Source of the DNA: Thermodesulfobacteriota bacterium
GTDB taxonomy: Bacteria > Desulfobacterota > DSM-4660 > Desulfatiglandales > Desulfatiglandaceae
Reading direction: 5' to 3'
Length of the DNA: 22,353 bases
Assembly (NCBI GenBank): GCA_028278625.1
Contig: JANQDY010000215.1
Span: forward strand, 1 to 22,353
Part shown: positions 8,382-15,170 of the stretch, in pieces
Layout: the number at the start of each line of letters is the position of its first letter
Position numbering within the stretch: position 1 is the first letter of the stretch
Program-made: the position numbers and the translations under genes
The notes under the pieces: model-generated
Databases searched by the model: none
The model's input: only the letters and a program-made list of their open reading frames with translations
Told to the model about the DNA's origin: nothing

Positions 8382-8396
8382 GCGGGCTGCGCCCGC
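8382..8396 (+). terminator. GC-rich hairpin directly after the second FAD oxidoreductase
   Basis: GCGGGC (8382-8387), loop TGC, GCCCGC (8391-8396), starting 2 nt after the stop codon. There is no T-tract, so it is more likely an mRNA-stabilising or attenuating structure than a full intrinsic terminator. It separates the carboxylase/oxidoreductase genes from the SDR gene. Confidence 0.35.
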
Positions 8397-8402
8397 AACC
8401 CA

Positions 8403-8476
8403 AGAATTCAGGAGTCAGGAGCCAGAATTCAGAATACAAAAACACCAAACTTCTATTCTGGCTTCAGAATTCTCTG
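8403..8476. repeat. Degenerate AGAATTCAG-type intergenic repeat cluster
   Basis: AGAATTCAG occurs at 8403-8411 and again at 8424-8432, with a related CAGAATTCTCTG at 8465-8476. CAGAATA (8430-8436) pairs with TATTCTG (8454-8460) across a 17-nt loop. The composition differs from the flanking genes and resembles short dispersed repeats I recall from deltaproteobacterial intergenic regions. That recollection is unchecked. The repeats fill the only sizeable gap (121 nt) between the second flavoprotein and the SDR gene. Confidence 0.4.
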
Positions 8477-8501
8477 AAAAATCGACAAAAGGAAAACCAT
8501 C

Positions 8502-9293
8502 ATGAACCCCATTTCAGATCTCAAGGGAAAGGTCGCTTTGGTAACAGGAGCGGCAAAAGGACTGGGGAAGCAGTTTTCCGCCACCTTGGCCCACGCGGGG
8601 GCCAAGGTGGTATGCGCCGATTTCGATGCCTCTGCCCTCAAAACCACCGTGGCGGGATTTAAAGACCGTGGGTATGACGTGATTTCCGTGGCGGGCGATG
8701 TATCTTCGGCCGATGATGTCAGCGCCATGGTATCCGCCGGGGTTTCCACTTACGGCAGATTGGACGTGGCCATCAACAATGCCGGCATCGTTACCCCGCC
8801 CTGCCGGTTTCACGATATTTCCATCTCCGATTGGAACCGATTGATCGGCATCGATCTGACCGGCGTCTTTTTCTGCATGCAGGAAGAGTTGCGGGTGATG
8901 GTGGAACAGCAGTCGGGGAGTATCATCAATATCGCGTCGGTTGCCGGGATAAGAGGCGTCGCTCCGGAACATAAGCCCAGGGCCAACTATGTGGCGGCCA
9001 AACACGGTGTTGTGGGTCTCACCAAACAGGCGGCCCTGGAATATGCCGAAAACCATATCCGCGTGAACGCCGTGGCACCCGGTTGGTTCGGCGGGACGGA
9101 TTTGAGCCGGGAGCGTACCCGAAAACCCGGAAACACCGAGGATCTCGAAAAAAAACGGAACTCTTTCGTGCCCATGGCACGTAAGGGAAAGCCGGTGGAA
9201 CTGGAGGGCCTGATACTGTTTCTGGCATCGGAGGCCTCCAGCTATATTACCGGGCAGATATTGGCGGTGGATGGCGGGGTTACGGCCCGGTAG
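8502..9293 (+). CDS. Short-chain dehydrogenase/reductase (SDR), probably NAD-dependent
   Basis: A 263-residue classical SDR that oxidises or reduces a hydroxyl/keto pair. Seen: TGAAKGLG (15-22), Asp40 at the end of strand 2 (favours NAD over NADP), NNAG (92-95), catalytic Ser146, and Tyr163/Lys167 in YVAAK. The C-terminal ITGQILAVDGGVTAR is typical of the FabG/3-hydroxyacyl dehydrogenase branch. AAGGAAAA lies upstream of the ATG. In context it may act as a 3-hydroxyacyl-CoA dehydrogenase or secondary-alcohol dehydrogenase in the pathway; the choice cannot be made from sequence. It follows a 121-nt gap with repeats, so it may be expressed from its own promoter or at a different level from the upstream genes. 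Confidence 0.93.
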   Translation: MNPISDLKGKVALVTGAAKGLGKQFSATLAHAGAKVVCADFDASALKTTVAGFKDRGYDVISVAGDVSSADDVSAMVSAGVSTYGRLDVAINNAGIVTPPCRFHDISISDWNRLIGIDLTGVFFCMQEELRVMVEQQSGSIINIASVAGIRGVAPEHKPRANYVAAKHGVVGLTKQAALEYAENHIRVNAVAPGWFGGTDLSRERTRKPGNTEDLEKKRNSFVPMARKGKPVELEGLILFLASEASSYITGQILAVDGGVTAR

Positions 9294-9368
9294 GCCCGTG
9301 ACCCTCCGGAAGGGAAAGGCAAGCTGATTTGGACGCTCCGGGGCTTCCATAAGGCAAGTGGGTGGCAA

Positions 9369-9989
9369 ATGACCCGTCAAGTCACGTTCGTATGCATTTT
9401 TAACGTCAAGCGAAGCGTCGCCGCGGCCCGGTTCTTCAACCGGATGCTCAACCGCAAAGGCGAGCCGGAAAGCAATATCATCAGAGCCTTCTCCGCGGGA
9501 TTTGTGGGAGATGGGGTGGCCGGCTGGTTCAAATCCCATGGGATCCCCTTTCCAGCCCCCCTGTTTGACAGAATGCCGTCGAGACATTTGATCGAAGAGA
9601 TGGCCGAGCGGGGCCTGGATATCGCCACCCATCGGTCCCGGCCGTTGACCCGGAAACTGATGGATGAAACGGATCTTGTCATTCCCATGCTGGAAGAACT
9701 GGCAAGGGATCTGATGACCGCTTTCCCCCATGCGAGAAGCAAGATCATGTTGCCCCAGGCATTTCTGTCCGAAAAGAAGCGATTTTTCTGGGCTGACAGG
9801 GGTGCCGTGCCCCACGACGAAGGGATGTACGAATTTGCCCACAACAACCCCGAATACGTGGCCACCGTTCTCCAAGAAATCGAACAATTCGTCGAAAGCG
9901 CCTTTGGGGCCATCTGTGATCATCTCATGGCCGCAAATGTCGTCCCCATGGAAGAGACGCGGCCCAACAACCCCAAGACGGAGATATAG
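9369..9989 (+). CDS. Low-molecular-weight phosphatase-like protein, copy 1
   Basis: A 206-residue protein whose N-terminus VTFVCIFNVKRS matches the LMW-PTP/arsenate-reductase P-loop C-X5-R-S (Cys9, Arg15), though the usual Gly of CxGN is Phe. The mid-part GLDIATHRSRPLTRKLMDETDLVIPM matches the family's GI..HRSR...ADLI..M region. It is longer than typical LMW-PTPs (about 150 residues), with an insert around GIPFPAPLFDRMP. The usual C-terminal Asp-Pro general acid is not evident. It probably hydrolyses a phosphoester or uses the Cys loop for thiol/oxyanion chemistry; the substrate is unknown. It is a paralogue of the 18326-18910 product. Its stop codon overlaps the ribosome site of the next gene. 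Confidence 0.8.
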   Translation: MTRQVTFVCIFNVKRSVAAARFFNRMLNRKGEPESNIIRAFSAGFVGDGVAGWFKSHGIPFPAPLFDRMPSRHLIEEMAERGLDIATHRSRPLTRKLMDETDLVIPMLEELARDLMTAFPHARSKIMLPQAFLSEKKRFFWADRGAVPHDEGMYEFAHNNPEYVATVLQEIEQFVESAFGAICDHLMAANVVPMEETRPNNPKTEI

Positions 9990-10002
9990 GAGGATTCCGT
10001 AC

Positions 10003-11277
10003 ATGAAAACCATTGTCATCGTGGGAACACTGGATACCAAGGCGGAGCAGATCCTGTATGTCAAGGATGAAATCCTGGACAGAGGGCATGGAGTGCTGAT
10101 CATCGACACCAGTACGAGGGGCCATTCCTGTTCCGCTGCTGATATTACCTGCGACCAGGTGGCCCGCACGGCCGGCAAAACCACCGAGGAGATCCGGGCG
10201 ATGACCGATCGGGGTCTTGTCACCGACTTGATGACCAAAGGGGCCATCGGCCGGTGCAAAGAACTTCTGAGCCGGGAACGCCTGCACGGGATCATGGCCC
10301 TGGGCGGGGCCGGCGCCGCCACCGTGGGCACGGCCATCATGCGGGATCTGCCCTTCGGTATTCCCAAACTCATGGTTTCTTCGGCAGCCGGCATGCCCGC
10401 CTACGCGGGGAAATGGTTCGGTACCGGGGATATCATGATGATGAACACCATCGTGGATATTGCCGGGCTGGGCAAGCTGGTAAAGAACGTTCTGACCCGG
10501 GCCGCGGGGGCCATCTGCGGAATGGTGGATCAAGCCGGTCTTTCTCTATCGGAGCTACTGGCAGGCGGTGGCAAGCCGCTCGTAGCCATGACTGAGGACG
10601 GTGCGTCAGAAAAATGCGCCGCCTATCTTCGTAGGGCTTTGGTTGAGAAGGGATATGATGTGGAAATTTTTCATGCGCAAGGGATCGGCGACCAGGCCAT
10701 GGAGAGGCTGGTGGGCCAGGGTTTTTTCGACGGGGTCATCGATCTCGCCTTGATGGGTGTGAGTGATCAACTGTTTGAAGGCAATCGTCCGGGCGGTCCC
10801 CATCGATTGGAGATGGCCGGAAAAAGAGGGATTCCTCTGGTGATGACGCCCTGCGGAATGAATCAAACGGGCTGTGGCCCGACACGGAAAAATGCCGCCA
10901 AATATGCGTCCCGCCCAAGGATTCTCAAACTGGACGAGCTGCGCATGGGAACCCGGTTGAATGAAGAAGAACTGCTGCTGACAGCCAGAACAGTGGCGGA
11001 AAAACTCAACAAGTCCAAAGGTCCGGTGAGGTTTTTAATTCCGTTAAAAGGGTGGTCCGGATTCGATCCTCCGGGAGGCGTGCTCTACGCACCCGAAGAA
11101 GACATGATATTCGTCAATGAGCTAAGACGCCTGCTCACCAACGACCAGGTCGAACTCATCGAAATCGACGCCAACCTGGAGGATACCGTGTTCGCCCGGG
11201 CCCTATTGAGGGAATTTGAAAGGGTCATGGCACATCAAAAAACCGAAATGGCAGCAGTTGAAGGGTACACCCAGTGA
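10003..11277 (+). CDS. Tm-1-like ATP-binding / UPF0261 family protein
   Basis: A 424-residue protein opening with KTIVIVGTLDTKAEQILYVK, the family hallmark, then ALGGAGAATVGTAIM (99-113), PKLMVSSAAGM (121-131) and DIMMMNTIVDIAGLG. The family is related to the N-terminal ATP-binding part of tomato Tm-1. Its bacterial biochemical role is not established to my knowledge, so none is assigned. The ATG at 10003 is chosen because TAGGAGG (9987-9993) is 9 nt upstream; the open frame extends much further upstream only by overlapping the preceding gene. It is the last gene of block A. The partner TIM-barrel (PEP-hydrolase-like) protein often linked to this family is absent here. Confidence 0.88.
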   Translation: MKTIVIVGTLDTKAEQILYVKDEILDRGHGVLIIDTSTRGHSCSAADITCDQVARTAGKTTEEIRAMTDRGLVTDLMTKGAIGRCKELLSRERLHGIMALGGAGAATVGTAIMRDLPFGIPKLMVSSAAGMPAYAGKWFGTGDIMMMNTIVDIAGLGKLVKNVLTRAAGAICGMVDQAGLSLSELLAGGGKPLVAMTEDGASEKCAAYLRRALVEKGYDVEIFHAQGIGDQAMERLVGQGFFDGVIDLALMGVSDQLFEGNRPGGPHRLEMAGKRGIPLVMTPCGMNQTGCGPTRKNAAKYASRPRILKLDELRMGTRLNEEELLLTARTVAEKLNKSKGPVRFLIPLKGWSGFDPPGGVLYAPEEDMIFVNELRRLLTNDQVELIEIDANLEDTVFARALLREFERVMAHQKTEMAAVEGYTQ

Positions 11278-11316
11278 CATTGCGATGGAGCATAGTTCTA
11301 CGGTGGATGTTTCATG

Positions 11317-11345
11317 TTGACTTAAACAGCCGTCTATTTGATACT
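11317..11345 (+). promoter_or_regulatory. Putative promoter of the MarR-family gene
   Basis: TTGACT (11317-11322, 5 of 6), a 17-nt spacer and GATACT (11340-11345, 4 of 6) lie in the 130-nt gap between the UPF0261 gene and the MarR gene, giving an expected start about 55 nt before the ATG. Confidence 0.42.
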
Positions 11346-11362
11346 TATTTCATTCGAATTCT

Positions 11363-11381
11363 TTGAGACCGCAAGTCTCAA
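11363..11381. promoter_or_regulatory. Perfect palindrome in the MarR leader, candidate operator
   Basis: TTGAGAC, CGCAA, GTCTCAA: 7-bp perfect arms with a 5-nt centre, set 18 nt after the putative -10 and 26 nt before the ATG. MarR proteins commonly bind palindromes of about this size over their own promoters, so autoregulation is plausible. It could instead be a leader hairpin. No T-tract follows. Confidence 0.4.
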
Positions 11382-11407
11382 TAAAGATCTTACAAAGAGG
11401 AAGGCTT

Positions 11408-11917
11408 ATGGGCGTCAAAAGCAAAGAACAGACGGCAATTAAAGATTTAGCTAAGGAAATCAGGCAGATTTCCCAAATCGTGAAGTTCGACAGCTTGATA
11501 CTTCTCATGTATGCGGCTGAGGCGGCAAACCGGTTTCTCGAGTCACATCTCAAAAAACATGGCCAGGATCAGACGCGGTTGAATATTCTGTATTTGCTCA
11601 TTTCCAATGGAGGCTCCATGACCCCGACCAATATCAGTAAACGGGTCTACCGGTCTAAACACGCCATCACACGGGCCATCGACATTCTGGAAAAGGCAAA
11701 TCTCGTAAGAAGGGAACCAACGGACGGGGATCGCCGCTCCATCACTATCACAGTGACACAAGAAGGGATAGAACTGGTGAAAAGAAGTCTGCCCGACATG
11801 CAGCGAGCCAGCTCAATCGCCACGTCCTGTCTCAGCAGCCAACAGGTTGATGATCTCAGGACCATATCGAAAAAACTCAGAAAATGGTTGTGGGAGTCCA
11901 TGGCCGAACCATCATAA
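11408..11917 (+). CDS. MarR-family transcriptional regulator
   Basis: A 169-residue winged-helix protein. Seen: helical N-terminal dimerisation part, then TRLNILYLLISNGGSMTPTNISKRVYRSKHAITRAIDILEKANLV as the helix-turn-helix (about 57-100) and the wing DGDRRSITITVT (106-117), the MarR signature. The ATG at 11408 is preferred over an upstream TTG at 11363 because AGAGGAAGG lies just before it and the TTG falls inside the palindrome. It sits between the two catabolic blocks with promoters on both sides, so it is the natural candidate for a local repressor released by a pathway CoA-ester or aromatic ligand (inference). Confidence 0.92.
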   Translation: MGVKSKEQTAIKDLAKEIRQISQIVKFDSLILLMYAAEAANRFLESHLKKHGQDQTRLNILYLLISNGGSMTPTNISKRVYRSKHAITRAIDILEKANLVRREPTDGDRRSITITVTQEGIELVKRSLPDMQRASSIATSCLSSQQVDDLRTISKKLRKWLWESMAEPS

Positions 11918-11946
11918 CCATATAAGCAAACGTCCAACTGGCCCCT

Positions 11947-11963
11947 TAGCCGGGAACCGGCTA
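11947..11963. other. Short hairpin after the MarR gene
   Basis: TAGCCGG, loop GAA, CCGGCTA: 7-bp perfect stem, 30 nt after the MarR stop. It lacks a T-tract. It may be a factor-dependent terminator element, RNA end protector or protein site ahead of the next promoter. Confidence 0.38.
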
Positions 11964-12008
11964 CGGAGATTCATGCAGGGTACTTGTTTGCATTTTGAAA
12001 AATTCTAT

Positions 12009-12037
12009 TTGACACTATTCTTTGTTTTCATTAAATT
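12009..12037 (+). promoter_or_regulatory. Putative sigma70-type promoter of catabolic block B
   Basis: Consensus TTGACA (12009-12014), a 17-nt spacer and TAAATT (12032-12037, 4 of 6) lie in the most AT-rich part of the 326-nt gap before the phosphotransferase genes. The predicted 5' leader is about 200 nt, with no recognisable riboswitch; a near-perfect ribosome-site-like sequence (12088-12100) in it precedes no sensible gene. Confidence 0.48.
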
Positions 12038-12243
12038 TGGGTATGATAATGCGGGTATGCACGCTTAAAAAGCACGTTTTTGAGATGAAAGGGAGGTGAT
12101 AAGGTCGCGTCGAGATTTTCCATGGAAACTTTTAACTCAATTGATCAGTGACCGGAATTTTCTTAATGAAAAAAGTAACGAGCGCTCCGTTGCACTTGTA
12201 AAACCTGCCCCATTCGAGTCGCACCGGTTAAAGGAGGATGAAG

Positions 12244-13923
12244 ATGAAGGATCTGGCAACGCATATGGATTTTGACCCGGAATTGGATTTTACGGCAACA
12301 CCCATCTGGCTGTTGGACGAAGGCCACTGTACCCCACCGTGGACACCCCTTTTCGCCTGGTATTGGGGAGCATTTTGCTATCATGGCGGCAGTGGTGCCA
12401 TGGAAACGGTCAGCCTGCCCTTTTCGCGAGCCACCCTTTTCCGGTTAAAAAACGGGGGCGTTTATTACGGTTTTTCCAGGGTCGATGATCCCCAGGAGGC
12501 AAAGGAAAGGGAAGAGAAATTCAGGCGCTTCATTCGGCCCTACCTCGAGGACTATGACAAGAATTGGAAGGACATGCTGCCCAAAGAGTTGATGCCCCAT
12601 TATGAACGGTTGAAACAGTTTGACGTGGACAACGCTTCCAACAGGGAATTATGGGAGCATGTGGAGGACTGCTTCACGGTGACACGCAAGATGTGGTATC
12701 TTCATGTCCTCGGCATGTACATTACATGGTTTCCCTATGTTCTCCTGGAGAACATCTGCAAGCAGCTGCTGCAGATCGATGACACCCATCCCACCTTTCT
12801 CAAGTTGATAACCGGTTTTGACAACAAAATTTTCCAAGTAGACCGGAAACTGTGGCAGCTTTCCAAGAGCGCCAGAAATATGGGCCTCTCCGAAATTATG
12901 ACCGAAAATTCCGCCAAAGACATCATCCCCTTGCTGGAACAAAACGAGAGGGGAAAAGAATGGCTCGATCAGTTTTACGGGTTTCTTGAAGAGGACGGAT
13001 GGCGAAGCCAGCGCCGGGCCGAAATGATCGATCCGTCATGGATTGAAGAGCCCTTTCCGCCTTTGGGTATTATCAAAATGTACCTGAAACGGTCCAGTGA
13101 ATTTGATCTGGAAAAACAGCGACAAAAAGCCATAGAAGAACGAGAAGCCGCCGAGCAGGAGGTTCTGGCGAAAATTCCAGCCCAGCAGAAGGGCTATTTC
13201 GTGCAATTGCTCAAGGTGGCCCAGCAAGCCGGTTCCTATGGCGAAGAACACTCCTATTACTGCGAAGACTACTGTTTTTCCATCACCCGAAGGGCGTTTA
13301 TCGCCATCGGGAAACGGTATGTGGCCGCAGGTACCTTTGACAATAAAGAAGACATATTCTTCCTGCTTCCAGATGAAATTCATAAGATACTTTATGCGCC
13401 CCAACACTACGACTTGCGGCCGATCATCAATAAGCGCCGGGCGGATTGGGGCGGGTGGTGCGAGCAAGGGAATCCGCCCTTTTTGCTGAAGGAAGGCACC
13501 TCTCCCGAAGAGATTGGCCCGCATCTGGCGAGCTTGGCCGATCCCATATTTTTTAAAGCGCTCATGGGCGCCATGCCGGAGGTGAAGCCGGAACTCAAGG
13601 CGGATCTGTACGGCGTCGTAGGATCAACGGGTATTACCGAGGGGCCGGCACGGGTGATTTTGGATGAAAAGGATCTGCGCCTTGTTCAAGAGGGCGATAT
13701 CCTGGTGGCTGTCAATACGGCGCCCAGTTGGACACCGGTTTTCAATCTCATCAAAGGCGCGGTGATCGATCGGGGTGGCAGCCTGGCACATGCAGCCGTG
13801 GTGGGCCGTGAATTCGGTATTCCCGTGGTGCTCAATGTGTTCGAAGGAACGAAAAAAATCAAGAATGGACAGCGCCTTCGCGTCGACGCCAACATGGGCG
13901 TCGTCTATTTTCTGGATGATTAG
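12244..13923 (+). CDS. PEP-synthase-like phosphotransferase, phosphohistidine subunit (phenylphosphate synthase alpha-like)
   Basis: A 559-residue protein. The C-terminal part (about 455-555) is the PEP-utilising swivelling domain with GGSLAHAAVVGREFGIPVV, phosphoryl-carrying His516. The first 430 or so residues are the substrate-side region of the phenylphosphate-synthase/rifampicin-phosphotransferase type (early TPPWTPL, later EEHSYYCEDYCFSITRRAF). Known family chemistry: ATP gives phospho-His plus AMP and Pi, and the phosphoryl goes to an organic hydroxyl. The PEP/pyruvate TIM barrel of true PEP synthase is absent, so the acceptor is not pyruvate. The ATG at 12244 is chosen since GGAGG (12233-12237) is 6 nt upstream; the ATG at 12238 would abut it. 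The partner ATP-binding subunit follows 67 nt later. The acceptor is unknown; phenol-like compounds or an enol are options. Confidence 0.85.
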   Translation: MKDLATHMDFDPELDFTATPIWLLDEGHCTPPWTPLFAWYWGAFCYHGGSGAMETVSLPFSRATLFRLKNGGVYYGFSRVDDPQEAKEREEKFRRFIRPYLEDYDKNWKDMLPKELMPHYERLKQFDVDNASNRELWEHVEDCFTVTRKMWYLHVLGMYITWFPYVLLENICKQLLQIDDTHPTFLKLITGFDNKIFQVDRKLWQLSKSARNMGLSEIMTENSAKDIIPLLEQNERGKEWLDQFYGFLEEDGWRSQRRAEMIDPSWIEEPFPPLGIIKMYLKRSSEFDLEKQRQKAIEEREAAEQEVLAKIPAQQKGYFVQLLKVAQQAGSYGEEHSYYCEDYCFSITRRAFIAIGKRYVAAGTFDNKEDIFFLLPDEIHKILYAPQHYDLRPIINKRRADWGGWCEQGNPPFLLKEGTSPEEIGPHLASLADPIFFKALMGAMPEVKPELKADLYGVVGSTGITEGPARVILDEKDLRLVQEGDILVAVNTAPSWTPVFNLIKGAVIDRGGSLAHAAVVGREFGIPVVLNVFEGTKKIKNGQRLRVDANMGVVYFLDD

Positions 13924-13990
13924 CAGGTCGTCGTGGTTTTCGAGCCGGGGGTGAAACCCAGTCCTGGCAGAGATCTGAAGGAGGCAATTC

Positions 13991-15106
13991 GTGAAAGATA
14001 ATTTTGTAGTCTGGCTTCATGAAATCGGCGAAATATCCGTTGACAAGGTGGGTGGAAAAAGTGCCAAGTTGGCGGAAATGAGACATGCCGGCCTGCCGGT
14101 GCCGAACGGTTTCGCCGTTACAACCGATGCCTACAACCGGTTTGTCAAAGAGACGGGCGCGGCCGTCCGGATCAATCGGTACATGGAAAGCATCCCTCCT
14201 GATCGGAATGATATTTCGGATCTCCAGGAAGAGAGTAGGAATATCCGCGGCATCATCGAGAATGAGACCCTGCCCGAAGCCATTGGTCGCCGGATTATCA
14301 CTTGTTATGAGGAACTCTGCCGCACCACCGGGGCAGAGAACGTCCCGGTGGCGGTAAGGTCCAGCGGGCTGTCGGAAGACCTTATAGACACCAGCTTTGC
14401 CGGTCAGTACGACAGCTTCCTGAATGTGCGGGGTCCCGAGGATCTATTGGAAAAAATCGTGCAATGCTGGTCCTCCCAGTTCACCACCAGGGCGATCACC
14501 TATCGACGTAAAATGAATATCCCCGCCGAAGGGAGCGCCATGGGAGTCACCGTACTGAAGATGATTCATGCCCGGTCCGCCGGGGTGGGGTTTTCAGTTC
14601 ACCCGCTGACCGGAGATCCGTCCAAGATCGTATTGGAAGGAAGTTGGGGGCTGGGAGAAAGCATTGTTCAGGGATTGGTTGCGCCGGATCGATTTGTCAT
14701 TGAGAAAGAATCCATGACGCTGATCAAGAAAAGCATATCCGACAAGGAAAAACTGCTCGATTACGGTCCATCGGGCATAGAGGAAAAAAGTGTTTCCGCA
14801 GACAAACGAAAGGCTGCCTGTCTTTCGGATAGGGAGGCGATCAAACTGGCGGAGTATGCGGTCCAGCTGGAAACGCATTATGGCGCCCCCCAGGATATGG
14901 AGTGGGCAGTGGACCCGGATCTGCTCTTTCCCGCCAACATCTTTTTGGTTCAGACACGACCGGTGACCGTGGTTTCAAAAGAAAGGAATGAAAGTGAAAA
15001 GGCGGATTATCTTGTGGACTTGATGGTCCAGATGGTTCAGCAGGTGAGAAAGACAGCCACGGATTCCTCAAAATTCCGCGCCGGTCCCGGAGAAGCAACC
15101 GAGTGA
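13991..15106 (+). CDS. PEP-synthase-like phosphotransferase, ATP-binding subunit (phenylphosphate synthase beta-like)
   Basis: A 371-residue protein that matches only the N-terminal PEP/pyruvate-binding (PPDK_N) ATP-grasp-like domain of PEP synthase. Seen: KVGGKSAKLAEM (19-30) with Lys23, VPNGFAVTTDAYNRF, VPVAVRSSGLSED (118-130, Arg123), SFAGQYDSFLNV, and the C-terminal DMEWAVDPD and FLVQTRPVTV. It phosphorylates the His of the partner subunit. This division, ATP domain in one polypeptide and phospho-His in another, is that of phenylphosphate synthase. The CBS-domain gamma subunit of that enzyme is not present in the window. It starts with GTG at 13991, with AAGGAGG 6 nt upstream. About 35 residues at the C-terminus are low-complexity tail. 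Confidence 0.88.
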   Translation: MKDNFVVWLHEIGEISVDKVGGKSAKLAEMRHAGLPVPNGFAVTTDAYNRFVKETGAAVRINRYMESIPPDRNDISDLQEESRNIRGIIENETLPEAIGRRIITCYEELCRTTGAENVPVAVRSSGLSEDLIDTSFAGQYDSFLNVRGPEDLLEKIVQCWSSQFTTRAITYRRKMNIPAEGSAMGVTVLKMIHARSAGVGFSVHPLTGDPSKIVLEGSWGLGESIVQGLVAPDRFVIEKESMTLIKKSISDKEKLLDYGPSGIEEKSVSADKRKAACLSDREAIKLAEYAVQLETHYGAPQDMEWAVDPDLLFPANIFLVQTRPVTVVSKERNESEKADYLVDLMVQMVQQVRKTATDSSKFRAGPGEATE

Positions 15107-15170
15107 GACCTGGGTGCCTTTGGTGAAGCACTGGAAAACGAGAAGCAAATAACAACTTTGAGGGGGGTAT

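Noticed and set aside
6674..8398. 574-codon open frame antisense to the second CrtI-like gene
   Set aside because: Lies wholly over a well-conserved flavoprotein gene, resembles no family I know, and such frames arise from codon bias in GC-rich genes.
8514..10394. 626-codon open frame antisense across the SDR, phosphatase-like and UPF0261 genes
   Set aside because: It spans three recognisable genes on the other strand and shows no domain; treated as a composition artefact.
12122..12151. Nine-codon frame as a leader peptide of block B
   Set aside because: The strong ribosome-like site is about 21 nt away, too far, and no regulatory codon run is seen.
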